Positions 8,418 to 14,605 of a stretch of DNA of 15,591 bases are shown one piece after another. This stretch comes from JBBRZF01 sp038236965 (GTDB taxonomy: Bacteria > Acidobacteriota > Terriglobia > Terriglobales > Acidobacteriaceae). Numbering within the stretch: the first letter of the stretch is position 1; each line of letters opens with the position of its first letter. The translations under genes and the position numbers were made by a program. The DNA lies in contig JBBRZF010000073.1 of the NCBI GenBank assembly GCA_038236965.1, positions 1-15,591 of the forward strand. Reading direction: 5' to 3'. The notes below the pieces were generated by a model. That model did not search any database and was not told the origin of the DNA. It saw only the letters and a program-made list of their open reading frames with translations.

Positions 8418-9010
8418 CGAATCGACCGAATAGACGACACCGCCCTGATTTTCACAATGCTCGACGGTGGTAACGCTTTTGAGCTCGGGCCACTAATACA
8501 TGGAGGCGGTCATCACGACGGTCCTTCGGGCATTGCGATGTGGCGACTCTTCGTCCCACTTTGCCGGGCGAGGCGGGTGTACTTCACACGGGGATGCACG
8601 GCCATCCGGGGGTAAGCCGAAGTTTCGCCGCGCGGGGGTTGTAAGTGTCGTAGATGAATGATGGTCCACGGATAACGTTGGGAATTCACGGACTACGGAA
8701 TCGAACGCCGAGACATAGATGCTCGCAGCGTCCAAAAGGATAGGGCTTTGAATCCGATATAAAAAAACAAACGTCTCGGCGAGAACGGACTCTGTCCAGC
8801 GTAAATGCTTTTATTGGCAAATATCGGCTATCAAAAATGAGGAGCCGTTTGATCCCGCACTAAAAGGAGAATGTGCTCTTGAAGAACTAAATAATCTCAC
8901 AGCAGTTTACAGTTCAATGAAATCCGGCTTGCTGGTTCTTGTTGGAGGGAGATCAACAAACCGGGAATTCGGTCACGAGGCAAGGCCAACCAAGCCCCAG
9001 TGGGAAACCA
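8418..9010. other. Divergent intergenic region between the sigma-factor operon and the first kelch gene
   Basis: About 600 bases with no gene I can support. Minus-strand frame 8493-8735 (80 codons, TTG start) and plus-strand frame 8917-9102 (61 codons) are open but have no ribosome-binding site, domain or familiar composition. An A-rich run at 8761-8767 lies near a short TCTC-GCC-GAGA hairpin (about 8777-8787) that could be a weak minus-strand terminator. The region must hold the promoter of the kelch gene, since the flanking genes diverge. Confidence 0.5.
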
Positions 9011-9044
9011 ATCAAAGTAACCCAATGCTTAATGTTACTTTGAT
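9011..9044. promoter_or_regulatory. Perfect 11-bp inverted repeat upstream of the kelch gene
   Basis: ATCAAAGTAAC at 9011-9021 is repeated exactly in reverse complement as GTTACTTTGAT at 9034-9044, with a 12-base spacer. It ends 74 bases before the kelch start at 9119. Either a dimeric repressor/activator operator or a stem-loop in the 5' leader would fit. The arms are AT-rich and there is no T-tract, so it is not a classic terminator. No matching repeat was found upstream of the second kelch gene. Confidence 0.65.
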
Positions 9045-9118
9045 CGAGATTGTTACACAAACAACTACCTCGGGATGGTCAGTTCCTAACTGGGCATACT
9101 AATTCTTTAGGAGACACT

Positions 9119-10279
9119 ATGCCTTCACGAAGAGTCATATTGTATGAATGGCTTAGCGCGCATCTAAGATTAGAAACCGCGCGACTTTTAACAACTGTAA
9201 CTTGCGCGTTTTTGATGGCCCTTTTCACCGTCCAGGGCACAGCGCAAACGTGGTCCCAACTGACGACTTCCGGTGCCCCACCGGCTCAAGGTGGCTACAC
9301 GGTATACGATAGGGCAAACAACCGGTTGATCCTTTTTATTCCTGGTAACAATCTGAACCAGGTCTGGGTCTTGACCAACGCCAATGGTCTCGGGGGCACT
9401 GCGTTGTGGATGAGATTGCAACCCACTGGGACACCACCGGCCGGCAACGGTGGTGGAGCGACGGTATATGATCCCAATACTAACCAGCTGATTTACTACG
9501 GCGGGTGCTCGGCTAATTGTGGCTCGGCGTTGGACGCGGTATACCTATTGAGCAATGCGAATGGCTTAAATGGTACTCCGTCGTGGTCGCAGAGCTCGGT
9601 TACCCCCTCGTTCCCACGGGCATCTCCCCATACTGTTTACAACGCTTCGACGAAGAGAATGATAGCCTTCGGCGGTAATCTCGCTTTCTTCGGTACAGCT
9701 CAGAATGATACCCGCGTTCTAGTCAACGCCAATAGCGCCTCGTCAACCTGGACGACCCTCCATCCCACGGGTGGGCCTCCTGGCGTGCGTACCAACGGAA
9801 CCGCCGTTTACGATCCGTTCAACAATTTCATGATCGTTTTCGGAGGAACCGATCTCGCGAATTCGTCCAGCCTGAACGACTACAACGATTTTTGGACTCT
9901 GTCCAACGCTGACGGAAGCGGGTCGGGTACGTCCACCTGGACCAAAATCATTCCCGAAGGACATCCGCCGGTCGGCCGGCGAATCCATGCGGCTGTCTAC
10001 GATCCAGGTCACGATGCAATGTACGTTTTTGGAGGCCTACAGGACGGCTCCAACAACTCAGTGCTTGGTGATTTGTGGCGGTTGTCCAATGCGAATGGCC
10101 TGCGACGATCTGAGCCGCGCTGGGATCAGATTGGGCAGCGCGGGACGTCACCGGGTGGAAGCTACGGTCATAGCATCCACTTCGATGTGGTCAACGAGCG
10201 GATTATCTTCTATGACGGTAGTATTCGAGGAGTGAATCAAGGTAATCAGGTGTTCATTTTGGATCTGCTGCAGCGCTAA
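9119..10279 (+). CDS. Secreted kelch-repeat beta-propeller protein (copy 1)
   Basis: This 386-residue protein starts at 9119 because AGGAG lies 5 bases upstream; an in-frame start at 9050 lacks this. Residues 22-38 are hydrophobic with likely cleavage near 42 (GTA before QTW), so it is exported. The rest is a series of kelch-like blades. Recurrent units are W-x-QL, PP, VYD-x3-NRLI/MIVFGG, then WxLSNANGL; repeats begin near 46, 92, 145, 200, 250, 305 and 350. A conserved CSANC pair near 138 could form a disulfide. Kelch propellers act as binding platforms or as the scaffold of galactose-oxidase-like enzymes. No copper ligands are obvious, so no enzyme activity is claimed. The minus-strand copy at 12927-14081 is a close paralogue, about three quarters identical by eye. 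The palindrome at 9011-9044 probably controls it. Confidence 0.8.
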   Translation: MPSRRVILYEWLSAHLRLETARLLTTVTCAFLMALFTVQGTAQTWSQLTTSGAPPAQGGYTVYDRANNRLILFIPGNNLNQVWVLTNANGLGGTALWMRLQPTGTPPAGNGGGATVYDPNTNQLIYYGGCSANCGSALDAVYLLSNANGLNGTPSWSQSSVTPSFPRASPHTVYNASTKRMIAFGGNLAFFGTAQNDTRVLVNANSASSTWTTLHPTGGPPGVRTNGTAVYDPFNNFMIVFGGTDLANSSSLNDYNDFWTLSNADGSGSGTSTWTKIIPEGHPPVGRRIHAAVYDPGHDAMYVFGGLQDGSNNSVLGDLWRLSNANGLRRSEPRWDQIGQRGTSPGGSYGHSIHFDVVNERIIFYDGSIRGVNQGNQVFILDLLQR

Positions 10280-10285
10280 TCTGAG

Positions 10286-10319
10286 CTTCCGGCCTAGCCA
10301 CAAGATCGCGCGCCGGAAG
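10286..10319 (+). terminator. Hairpin just after the kelch gene, possible terminator
   Basis: CTTCCGGC at 10286-10293 pairs perfectly with GCCGGAAG at 10312-10319 across an 18-base loop, starting 7 bases after the kelch stop. The position suits a terminator, but there is no T-tract after it and the loop is long. Confidence 0.3.
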
Positions 10320-10354
10320 GGTCGCATAATAAGGGCTCAGATCCGACCACAATG

Positions 10355-10398
10355 AATGGCTTCGTGAATCCGCAACGCCGGGTTCACGAAGATCCATT
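10355..10398. repeat. Long bulged hairpin (18-bp stem, 6-base loop)
   Basis: CTTCGTGAATCCG (10360-10372) pairs with CGGGTTCACGAAG (10379-10391) over 13 positions with one G-T wobble. The loop is CAACGC. After a 2-base bulge (10392-10393) the outer bases AATGG (10355-10359) and CCATT (10394-10398) extend the stem by 5. No T-run follows on either strand, so it is not a standard terminator. Such one-sided bulged hairpins are seen in REP-type repeats and in single-stranded recombination sites such as attC. I saw no attC core triplet and cannot choose between these. Confidence 0.6.
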
Positions 10399-10571
10399 TG
10401 GCCGCGCGGATTGGAGTCAAGCGATGCACGCATGTCGCGCGCGCAATCGCAGAGTTGAACCGTGGACAGCATGCGACACGCTACGCACCAGTACAGAATT
10501 ATCGATCTTCCGCCGATGCATTAAATACCCGTGGCAGCTCTGTAGTCGTATGCTGTTGCTATTCTGTCCCG

Positions 10572-10640
10572 ATGGCTTTGATCGAACGCACCGCTTATCC
10601 CCGCTTCAGCAGGGTGTTCACAGCGCCGGAACTCCGCCCG
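10572..10640 (+). pseudogene. Fragment of the N-terminus of a Tn3-family transposase
   Basis: The ATG at 10572 opens a frame reading MALIERTAYPRFSRVFTAPE. This resembles the start of Tn3-family transposases carrying the DUF4158 N-terminal domain, where an IERTAYPRF-like stretch is usual. Similarity stops near 10640 and the frame shows nothing further of the roughly 1000-residue protein. It is best read as a 5' relic left by a deletion or rearrangement. The flanking stretches 10399-10571 and 10641-10739 contain open frames on both strands but nothing recognisable. The match is short, so chance cannot be excluded. Confidence 0.45.
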
Positions 10641-10739
10641 ATGGCGCGCGGCTGTTCCACAGCCCTACCGGCAACCGTCTCGCGGTTGTTAGCGAAGCCG
10701 TACGCCGGATAATTCTGAAAGTGACACACTTAGCCGTCC

Positions 10740-11090
10740 TCAATACGCAATCTTCTCGATCTCGTCGAGCGCCACAGAATCGTCACGGCGGTCGTACAGA
10801 CCGGTCGTCCGAGCGGATTCGTGTCCGGCCATCTGCTGGGCGATTTCAAGCTTGGGGTAGCTGGCCGGAAACGGAAGTTTTTTACTATTGCATATTGAAC
10901 GCAGTGTTAACTGTGCCGTTGGCAGCCCGAAGCCGTAAGTCCCAATTGGAGGATGATCGTAAGCACGGAGTCGCGGCCAGTTTCCGGCGGGGCAGGCGCG
11001 CACGGTGACCGGCGACAGATCCTGATCGCGGAGCGAGCGTGCAAAGGCTGCAAGCAGCGCCTCGCCCAGGATCGCCGTGGCGGGAGTCAT
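10740..11090 (-). pseudogene. Gutted tyrosine recombinase (phage-type integrase)
   Basis: One minus-strand frame joins two ends of an integrase with its middle missing. The N-terminal piece (11090 to about 10990) reads LLAAFARSLRDQDLSPVTVR, like the SAM-like core-binding domain. The C-terminal piece (about 10850 to the TGA at 10740) reads IAQQMAGHESARTTGLYD and RRDDSVALDEIEKIAY. It includes the second His of the active site (AGH) and the nucleophilic Tyr (LYD). The intervening residues, which should include the catalytic Arg-x-x-His box, are instead unrelated sequence plus one arm of a 55-bp inverted repeat. The frame is still open for 116-121 codons, against roughly 300 in the family, so the product would be inactive. 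The GTTGACATTGCGTTCA before the ATG recurs in both repeat arms. Confidence 0.75.
10854..10908. repeat. Left arm of a 55-bp inverted repeat
   Basis: Compared with the reverse complement of 11237-11291, 48 of 55 positions match. These include GGGGTAGCTGGCCGGAAAC (19 bases), AGTTTTTTACT and TATTGAACGCA. Its outer end abuts the C-terminal fragment of the recombinase. The two arms enclose 328 bases holding the recombinase N-terminal fragment. No matching flanking duplication was seen, so simple transposition is not demonstrated. Confidence 0.85.
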
Positions 11091-11236
11091 TGAACGCAAT
11101 GTCAACCCCCTTCCACGCAGTACTTGTACGCCACAACAGGACGATTTGGGCTTGTTTGGCCACCCCTGCCGCTCGGCAGAAAGTCCGGCTCAACCCGTCC
11201 AATCCTGCAAGCCATATGGAATCAGCAAGTTGACCG

Positions 11237-11291
11237 AACATTGCGTTCAATACGTTAGAGTAAAAAACTTTAGTTTCCGGCCAGCTACCCC
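11237..11291. repeat. Right arm of the 55-bp inverted repeat
   Basis: This is the inverted partner of 10854-10908. It begins AACATTGCGTTCAATA and ends GGCCAGCTACCCC. A third, short copy of its inner motif (ATTGAACGCAATGT on the plus strand) lies at 11089-11102, overlapping the recombinase start codon. Confidence 0.85.
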
Positions 11292-11310
11292 TGACCGGAA
11301 CGGCTCCTGC

Positions 11311-11372
11311 CAGTCGCATCAATAATGGTTCAGTCGCACGAAGAATGGTAGCCAGTCGCATCGATAAAGAGA
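11311..11372. repeat. Iteron-like direct repeats, three units of 20-22 bases
   Basis: CAGTCGCA recurs at 11311, 11331 and 11353, that is about two helical turns apart. The first two units also share AATGGT (11324-11329 and 11344-11349), and units one and three share CAGTCGCATC. Even spacing on one DNA face suggests binding of a replication initiator or a partition centromere-binding protein. The array lies about 130-190 bases upstream of parA. No replication initiator gene is in the window. Confidence 0.55.
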
Positions 11373-11393
11373 ATTCACAGAAGTTCTAAAACA

Positions 11394-11494
11394 TTGGACC
11401 GGTCCAAGAATAAGGCTGAACAGCGTCTACCGCGCAAGATAAGTAGTTCTCTACGCAAGGAGAAGTGTAGATTGCCGGTGTATTTCCGTGTAGA
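11394..11494 (+). promoter_or_regulatory. Candidate operator/centromere upstream of parA
   Basis: A perfect 14-bp palindrome, TTGGACCGGTCCAA, lies at 11394-11407. It is followed by TCTAC at 11426 and 11450 and by its complement GTAGA at 11467 and 11490, so like motifs are 23-24 bases apart. The last element ends 10 bases before the parA start. Small ribbon-helix-helix partition proteins repress their operon by binding short repeats at the promoter, which fits. No clear -35/-10 pair was identified. Confidence 0.4.
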
Positions 11495-11503
11495 CTACGA
11501 GGT

Positions 11504-12130
11504 ATGGTGATCACCATCGCGGCACATAAAGGCGGTGTCGGGAAGAGCACGACGGCGGTCCACCTCGCTTCCTGTCTGAGTCGGATAGCACCTACGCTTC
11601 TTATCGATGCCGACATGAACCGGTCTGTTATGAGGCAGTGGGCTACAAAGGGGAAACTCCCGTTCAAGGTCGTGGACGAGCGTCAGGCTGCTATGTACAC
11701 TCGTCAGTACGAGCATACCGTCATTGACACGGAAGCCGGGGCCGACGAGGATGATTTGAAAGCCGTGGTTGGCGGCTGCCACTTGCTGGTGCTGCCATGT
11801 ACTCCCGACCCGCTCTCCATCGGTGCCCTGATGTCTACTATCGGCACTCTCAAAAGGATTGAAGCCAGTAGGTATCGAGTGCTCCTCACAATTATTCCGC
11901 CCAAACCGAATCGGGACGGCGAGGACGCAAGAGAACTGCTGGAAAAGCATGGGTTGCCGCTGTTCCGAAGGGGCATCCGCCGGACGGTTGCATTTCAGAG
12001 GGCTGTACTGGAGGGAACCACTGTCGATCAGGTGGACCGCACGGGACTCGCCTCACTGGATTATGATCGGGTAGCAGAGGAGATGGTTACGCTCGTAGAC
12101 CGTTATGTGCGTAGAAGCGTAACAGCGTAG
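11504..12130 (+). CDS. parA: ParA-family partition ATPase (small, type Ib-like)
   Basis: This 208-residue protein has the deviant Walker A motif HKGGVGKSTT (K9-T16), Walker A' LLIDADMNRS (D35, D37) and Walker B HTVIDTEAG (D75). Its length and the absence of an N-terminal helix-turn-helix match small plasmid ParA proteins, which segregate DNA by ATP-dependent, patterned binding to the nucleoid. A ribbon-helix-helix gene follows after 10 bases and candidate binding repeats precede it, giving a complete partition module. The ribosome-binding site is weak (GAGG one base before ATG), which would keep expression low. The usual substrates are plasmids or integrative elements. Here it lies among recombinase relics, so it probably marks an integrated plasmid-like element. 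A chromosomal ParA with another role is possible. Confidence 0.88.
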   Translation: MVITIAAHKGGVGKSTTAVHLASCLSRIAPTLLIDADMNRSVMRQWATKGKLPFKVVDERQAAMYTRQYEHTVIDTEAGADEDDLKAVVGGCHLLVLPCTPDPLSIGALMSTIGTLKRIEASRYRVLLTIIPPKPNRDGEDARELLEKHGLPLFRRGIRRTVAFQRAVLEGTTVDQVDRTGLASLDYDRVAEEMVTLVDRYVRRSVTA

Positions 12131-12140
12131 AAGGGTATCA

Positions 12141-12377
12141 ATGGCCAAATCGCGATTGTCCGACATTCAACTGCCTCCTGTCGAAATCCCGACGGAAGAA
12201 GCGTTTCGTACGAGGAAAACTGCGACCACGATACGTCGAGGCAATCCCGCCTATCGTCAGTTTTCTGCCTACATACCAGATCAGCTGTACCGACGCTTTA
12301 AGGCGAAACTGGCGACGGAGGATCGGGATCAGTCGGACGTGCTAGAAGAGTTGATATCCAGTTGGGTAGATGTGTAG
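12141..12377 (+). CDS. Ribbon-helix-helix DNA-binding protein, probable partition partner
   Basis: The product is 78 residues. The N-terminal 40 residues are polar and likely flexible. Residues about 41-77 read FSAYIPDQLYRRFKAKLA, then QSDVLEELISSWVD. This fits the strand-helix-helix pattern of CopG/ParG-type proteins, where the strand of a dimer enters the major groove and a flexible tail contacts the ATPase. AAGGG lies 6 bases before the ATG, and the gene begins 10 bases after parA, so it is co-transcribed. The inferred role is to bind the upstream repeats, repress the operon and stimulate ParA. Pairing with ParA is by context only. Confidence 0.7.
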   Translation: MAKSRLSDIQLPPVEIPTEEAFRTRKTATTIRRGNPAYRQFSAYIPDQLYRRFKAKLATEDRDQSDVLEELISSWVDV

Positions 12378-12436
12378 TACGGGAGACGACAAGACGGGTA
12401 GACAACACTAATCTGGTTTACACCCAGGAGGTTAGC

Positions 12437-12774
12437 TTGGCAACTGAGCTAACCAGCATCATCACCGAACTGCAGCAGCAGCGAGCTGCCATTGACAACG
12501 CTCTTTCCGAATTGCACGAGATCAGCGGTGGGCAGCCGCACCGACCGTTGTAAAGAGACGAGGCCGCCGCCGGGCAAAACCTTTAGCGTGGAAACCCGCC
12601 GGCGAGGCGCCAAAGCGGCGATAATGCGGAGCGGGCTGGGAGACGGTTCAGCAAAAGGCACCTGCCCGCAAGAAGCGGAGCCGCCTGACCGCAGCCGGGA
12701 GGAAGTGTCTATCGGGGATGAATGAAGGCGACATTGAAGAATCTACCGATCAAAAAAGGCTCGTTAGTCATTGA
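12437..12774 (+). pseudogene. Decayed coiled-coil/AT-hook-like small basic protein gene
   Basis: A strong AGGAGG 5 bases before a TTG at 12437 opens a frame reading LATELTSIITELQQQRAAID, then NALSELHEISGG, a short coiled coil. It stops at 12553. In the plus-two frame the expected continuation appears: AAAPTVVKRRGRRRAKPLAW, an AT-hook-like basic patch. After one in-frame TAA (12622-12624) comes APARKKRSRLTAAGRKCLSG, the conserved lysine-rich end. I recall families with this coiled coil, RRGRR patch and LTAAGRKRLSEMMK-like tail, usually 80-110 residues. So there is one frameshift near 12527-12532 (in GGTGGG) and one stop. Similarity ends near 12735. A 38-residue peptide could still be made. It follows the partition pair by 60 bases and may have been its third gene. 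Confidence 0.65.
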
Positions 12775-12831
12775 TCTCCTTAGCCCTCAGATAATTGGCA
12801 CCGCAGTGAAATGATCGGAGCCTCCCAGAAA

Positions 12832-12904
12832 CGGTTCCGCAACCCGGGCTAACGCCGCCAGCCACGGAACCGAATCAACCTTGATTTAGTGCTATTCGAA
12901 TCAA
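12832..12904. terminator. Inverted repeats between convergent genes, possible bidirectional terminator
   Basis: CGGTTCCG (12832-12839) pairs with CGGAACCG (12865-12872) over a 25-base loop. Immediately beyond, AATCAA-CC-TTGATT (12873-12886) and a further AATCAA (12899-12904) offer alternative short stems. The site lies where the plus-strand partition operon meets the minus-strand kelch gene. There are no T-tracts, so the call is positional. Confidence 0.3.
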
Positions 12905-12926
12905 GTCCAGTATCGATCCTAGCTTC

Positions 12927-14081
12927 CTAGCGTTCCTGTAGATCTAGAATAAACACCTGGTTATTGGGCATTGATCCACGAACATTGCCGCCAACCAGGA
13001 TGATACGCTCGGAAACCGGATCAAAAACCATACTATGACCGTAACTGCCCCCCGGCGGTGTCCCGCGCTGTCCGATTTGCTCCCACTTCGGTTCTGACCT
13101 CCGAAGGCCGTTTGCATTCGAAAGACGCCACAAGTCACCAAGGGCGGAATTGCTTTGATCTTGCAAGCCGCCGAACACGTACATTGCGTCACGACCGGGA
13201 TCGTAAACAGCTGAGTGAATACGTCGTGCAACCGGCGGGTGCCCTTCCGGGATGAGTTTTGTCCAGGACGACGAGACGCCCTCGCTCCCGTCTGCATTCG
13301 AGAGAGTCCACACGTCATTGTAGTCATTTAAGTTAGTCGAGTTGATGAGATCGGTCCCGCCAAACACGACCATATGGTTGTGGTTTTGGTCGTAAACCAC
13401 CGTCGCGGTCGCACGCACACCTGGGGGCCCTCCGATTGGCTTTATCGTTGTCCACGTAGAACTGGCGCTATTCGCATTAAGAAGAACACGAGTGTCATTC
13501 TGAGCTGTACCGAAGAACGCGAGATCGCCTCCGAAGGCCATCATTCGTTTAGTAGATGGATTGTAACCGGTGTGGGGTGAAGCACGCGCCACAGATACAT
13601 TGGTTGTGCTCTGCGACCATACCGAGGTTCCTCCAATGCCGTTGGCGTGGCTAAGCAGATATACTCCCGACAGCGGAGCGCCGCAATTCGCCGAGCATCC
13701 CCCGTAATATATCAACGTGTTCGTGATGGAATCATAGACGGAGGCCCCTTCCCCGGTCCCGGTTGGCGGAGTCCCGGTCGTTTGCAATTGTGTCCAGATC
13801 GCCGACCCGCCAAGACCATTGGCGTTGGCCAAGACCCAGATCTGGTTGAGAGTGCCGGGAATGAATAGTATTAACCTATTATTGCCCGCATCATAGTTTG
13901 CGTAGCCGCCCTGACCAGGTGGCGAGCCAATCGTAGATAGTTGAGACCACGTTTGCGACATGGCTGGGATCGCCAGCAATAGAACGTGAGCAGCAAGAGT
14001 TACAACAGTTAACTTCCGCGCGGCCGTCCATATGGCGAGGACCGCGAACAATCGTTCAAACGACGTCCTTTGCAAAAACAT
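12927..14081 (-). CDS. Secreted kelch-repeat beta-propeller protein (copy 2)
   Basis: This 384-residue protein starts at 14081, where AGGAG lies 6 bases upstream; an in-frame start at 14126 lacks this. Residues 24-40 are hydrophobic, with cleavage likely near 42 (AMS before QTW). The mature part aligns with copy 1 along its whole length with only single-residue gaps. It shares blocks such as ASPHT, LAFFGTAQNDTRVL, NANSASSTWTT, IPEGHPPV, DAMYVFGGLQD and the CSANC pair. The signal peptides differ much more, as does the 5' DNA, which lacks the 11-bp palindrome of copy 1. The two genes converge on the mobile-element block between them. Function unknown; an extracellular binding propeller is the safest description. 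Confidence 0.8.
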   Translation of the reverse strand: MFLQRTSFERLFAVLAIWTAARKLTVVTLAAHVLLLAIPAMSQTWSQLSTIGSPPGQGGYANYDAGNNRLILFIPGTLNQIWVLANANGLGGSAIWTQLQTTGTPPTGTGEGASVYDSITNTLIYYGGCSANCGAPLSGVYLLSHANGIGGTSVWSQSTTNVSVARASPHTGYNPSTKRMMAFGGDLAFFGTAQNDTRVLLNANSASSTWTTIKPIGGPPGVRATATVVYDQNHNHMVVFGGTDLINSTNLNDYNDVWTLSNADGSEGVSSSWTKLIPEGHPPVARRIHSAVYDPGRDAMYVFGGLQDQSNSALGDLWRLSNANGLRRSEPKWEQIGQRGTPPGGSYGHSMVFDPVSERIILVGGNVRGSMPNNQVFILDLQER

Positions 14082-14259
14082 TTCGTTCTCCTGTAGTCGC
14101 AGTGTGCCCGATGTAAGAGGGGCCATGGTAACATGCAGGCAATAACGTAGCTGGTGGTTTAGTCACCTGACCGCTCACCGGCATAGACAAGCAATAGTTA
14201 CCGCTGATCCCTTTACGCTGCTTGGGCTTGCGTTTTTTTTGTCTACTAGTGGTTAACAT
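14056..14259 (-). CDS. Possible short basic upstream ORF overlapping the kelch gene
   Basis: A 67-codon frame with GGAGG 10 bases before its ATG begins MLTTSRQKKRKPKQRKG and ends 26 bases inside the kelch gene in another frame. The strongly basic start and a run of eight A residues on the coding strand (codons 7-9) are unusual. There is no domain, and the middle looks like non-coding translation. It could be a regulatory leader coupled to kelch translation or a chance frame. Confidence 0.22.
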   Translation of the reverse strand: MLTTSRQKKRKPKQRKGISGNYCLSMPVSGQVTKPPATLLPACYHGPSYIGHTATTGERNVFAKDVV

Positions 14260-14605
14260 TCGGTTCGCACCTCCCCTTAGGAATATGCAACTCCGCCGCT
14301 TTGTGTTATCTACTCGGTTGTCTTTCCTCGCCTTCGTTTTACTCCCTTGTTCTGCACTTCTCTGACACCGTTCACACTTTGAGTGACGCTACACTAAAAA
14401 CGTTACCGCATTAAGTTCTGTTAACAGTTTCGCCATGCGGTCACTCGCTATAGATGGTTCGGTGCAGGTCGGCCAACGTTAAGAACAGTTGATTGTCCGG
14501 CACTTGCTGGAGGTTAGTGGTAGATCTTGTCAGACGTGGCTTACGCCGTCCGGGAAGGGGGCGATGGGTGCTGTTTGAGTCCGGGCACTCTCGACGATAG
14601 CCGTG
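14260..14605. other. Non-coding stretch, nothing recognised
   Basis: About 345 bases without a supportable gene. It contains a perfect 10-bp palindrome CTGTTAACAG at 14418-14427 and, nearby, TTAAGAACAG at about 14479-14488. On the minus strand it should hold the kelch promoter, but no convincing -35/-10 pair was found. Confidence 0.4.

Noticed and set aside
8493..8735. An 80-codon minus-strand frame in the intergenic region as a gene.
   Set aside because: TTG start, no ribosome-binding site, no domain and no hydrophobic or coiled pattern.
8917..9102. A 61-codon plus-strand frame before the kelch gene as a leader peptide.
   Set aside because: No ribosome-binding site, and its codons run through the perfect inverted repeat at 9011-9044, which explains the sequence better.
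9119..10279. Galactose oxidase activity for the kelch proteins.
   Set aside because: Only the propeller repeats are visible; no copper-ligand Tyr/His set or accessory domains can be identified.
10352..11008. A 218-codon plus-strand frame covering the hairpin and recombinase region.
   Set aside because: It is antisense to the recombinase fragment, has no start signal, and its repeated GSWPETEVFY-like words are translations of the DNA inverted repeat.
10854..11291. A standard transposon with target-site duplication.
   Set aside because: The bases just outside the two arms (AAGCTT and TGACCGG sides) do not match, so no duplication supports simple insertion.
10885..11361. A 158-codon minus-strand frame overlapping the recombinase remnant.
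   Set aside because: It overlaps the recombinase in another frame and consists of translated repeats (the right arm and the iterons); no domain.
11311..11372. A CRISPR array.
   Set aside because: Units are only 20-22 bases in total with no spacer of normal length, and no cas genes are present.
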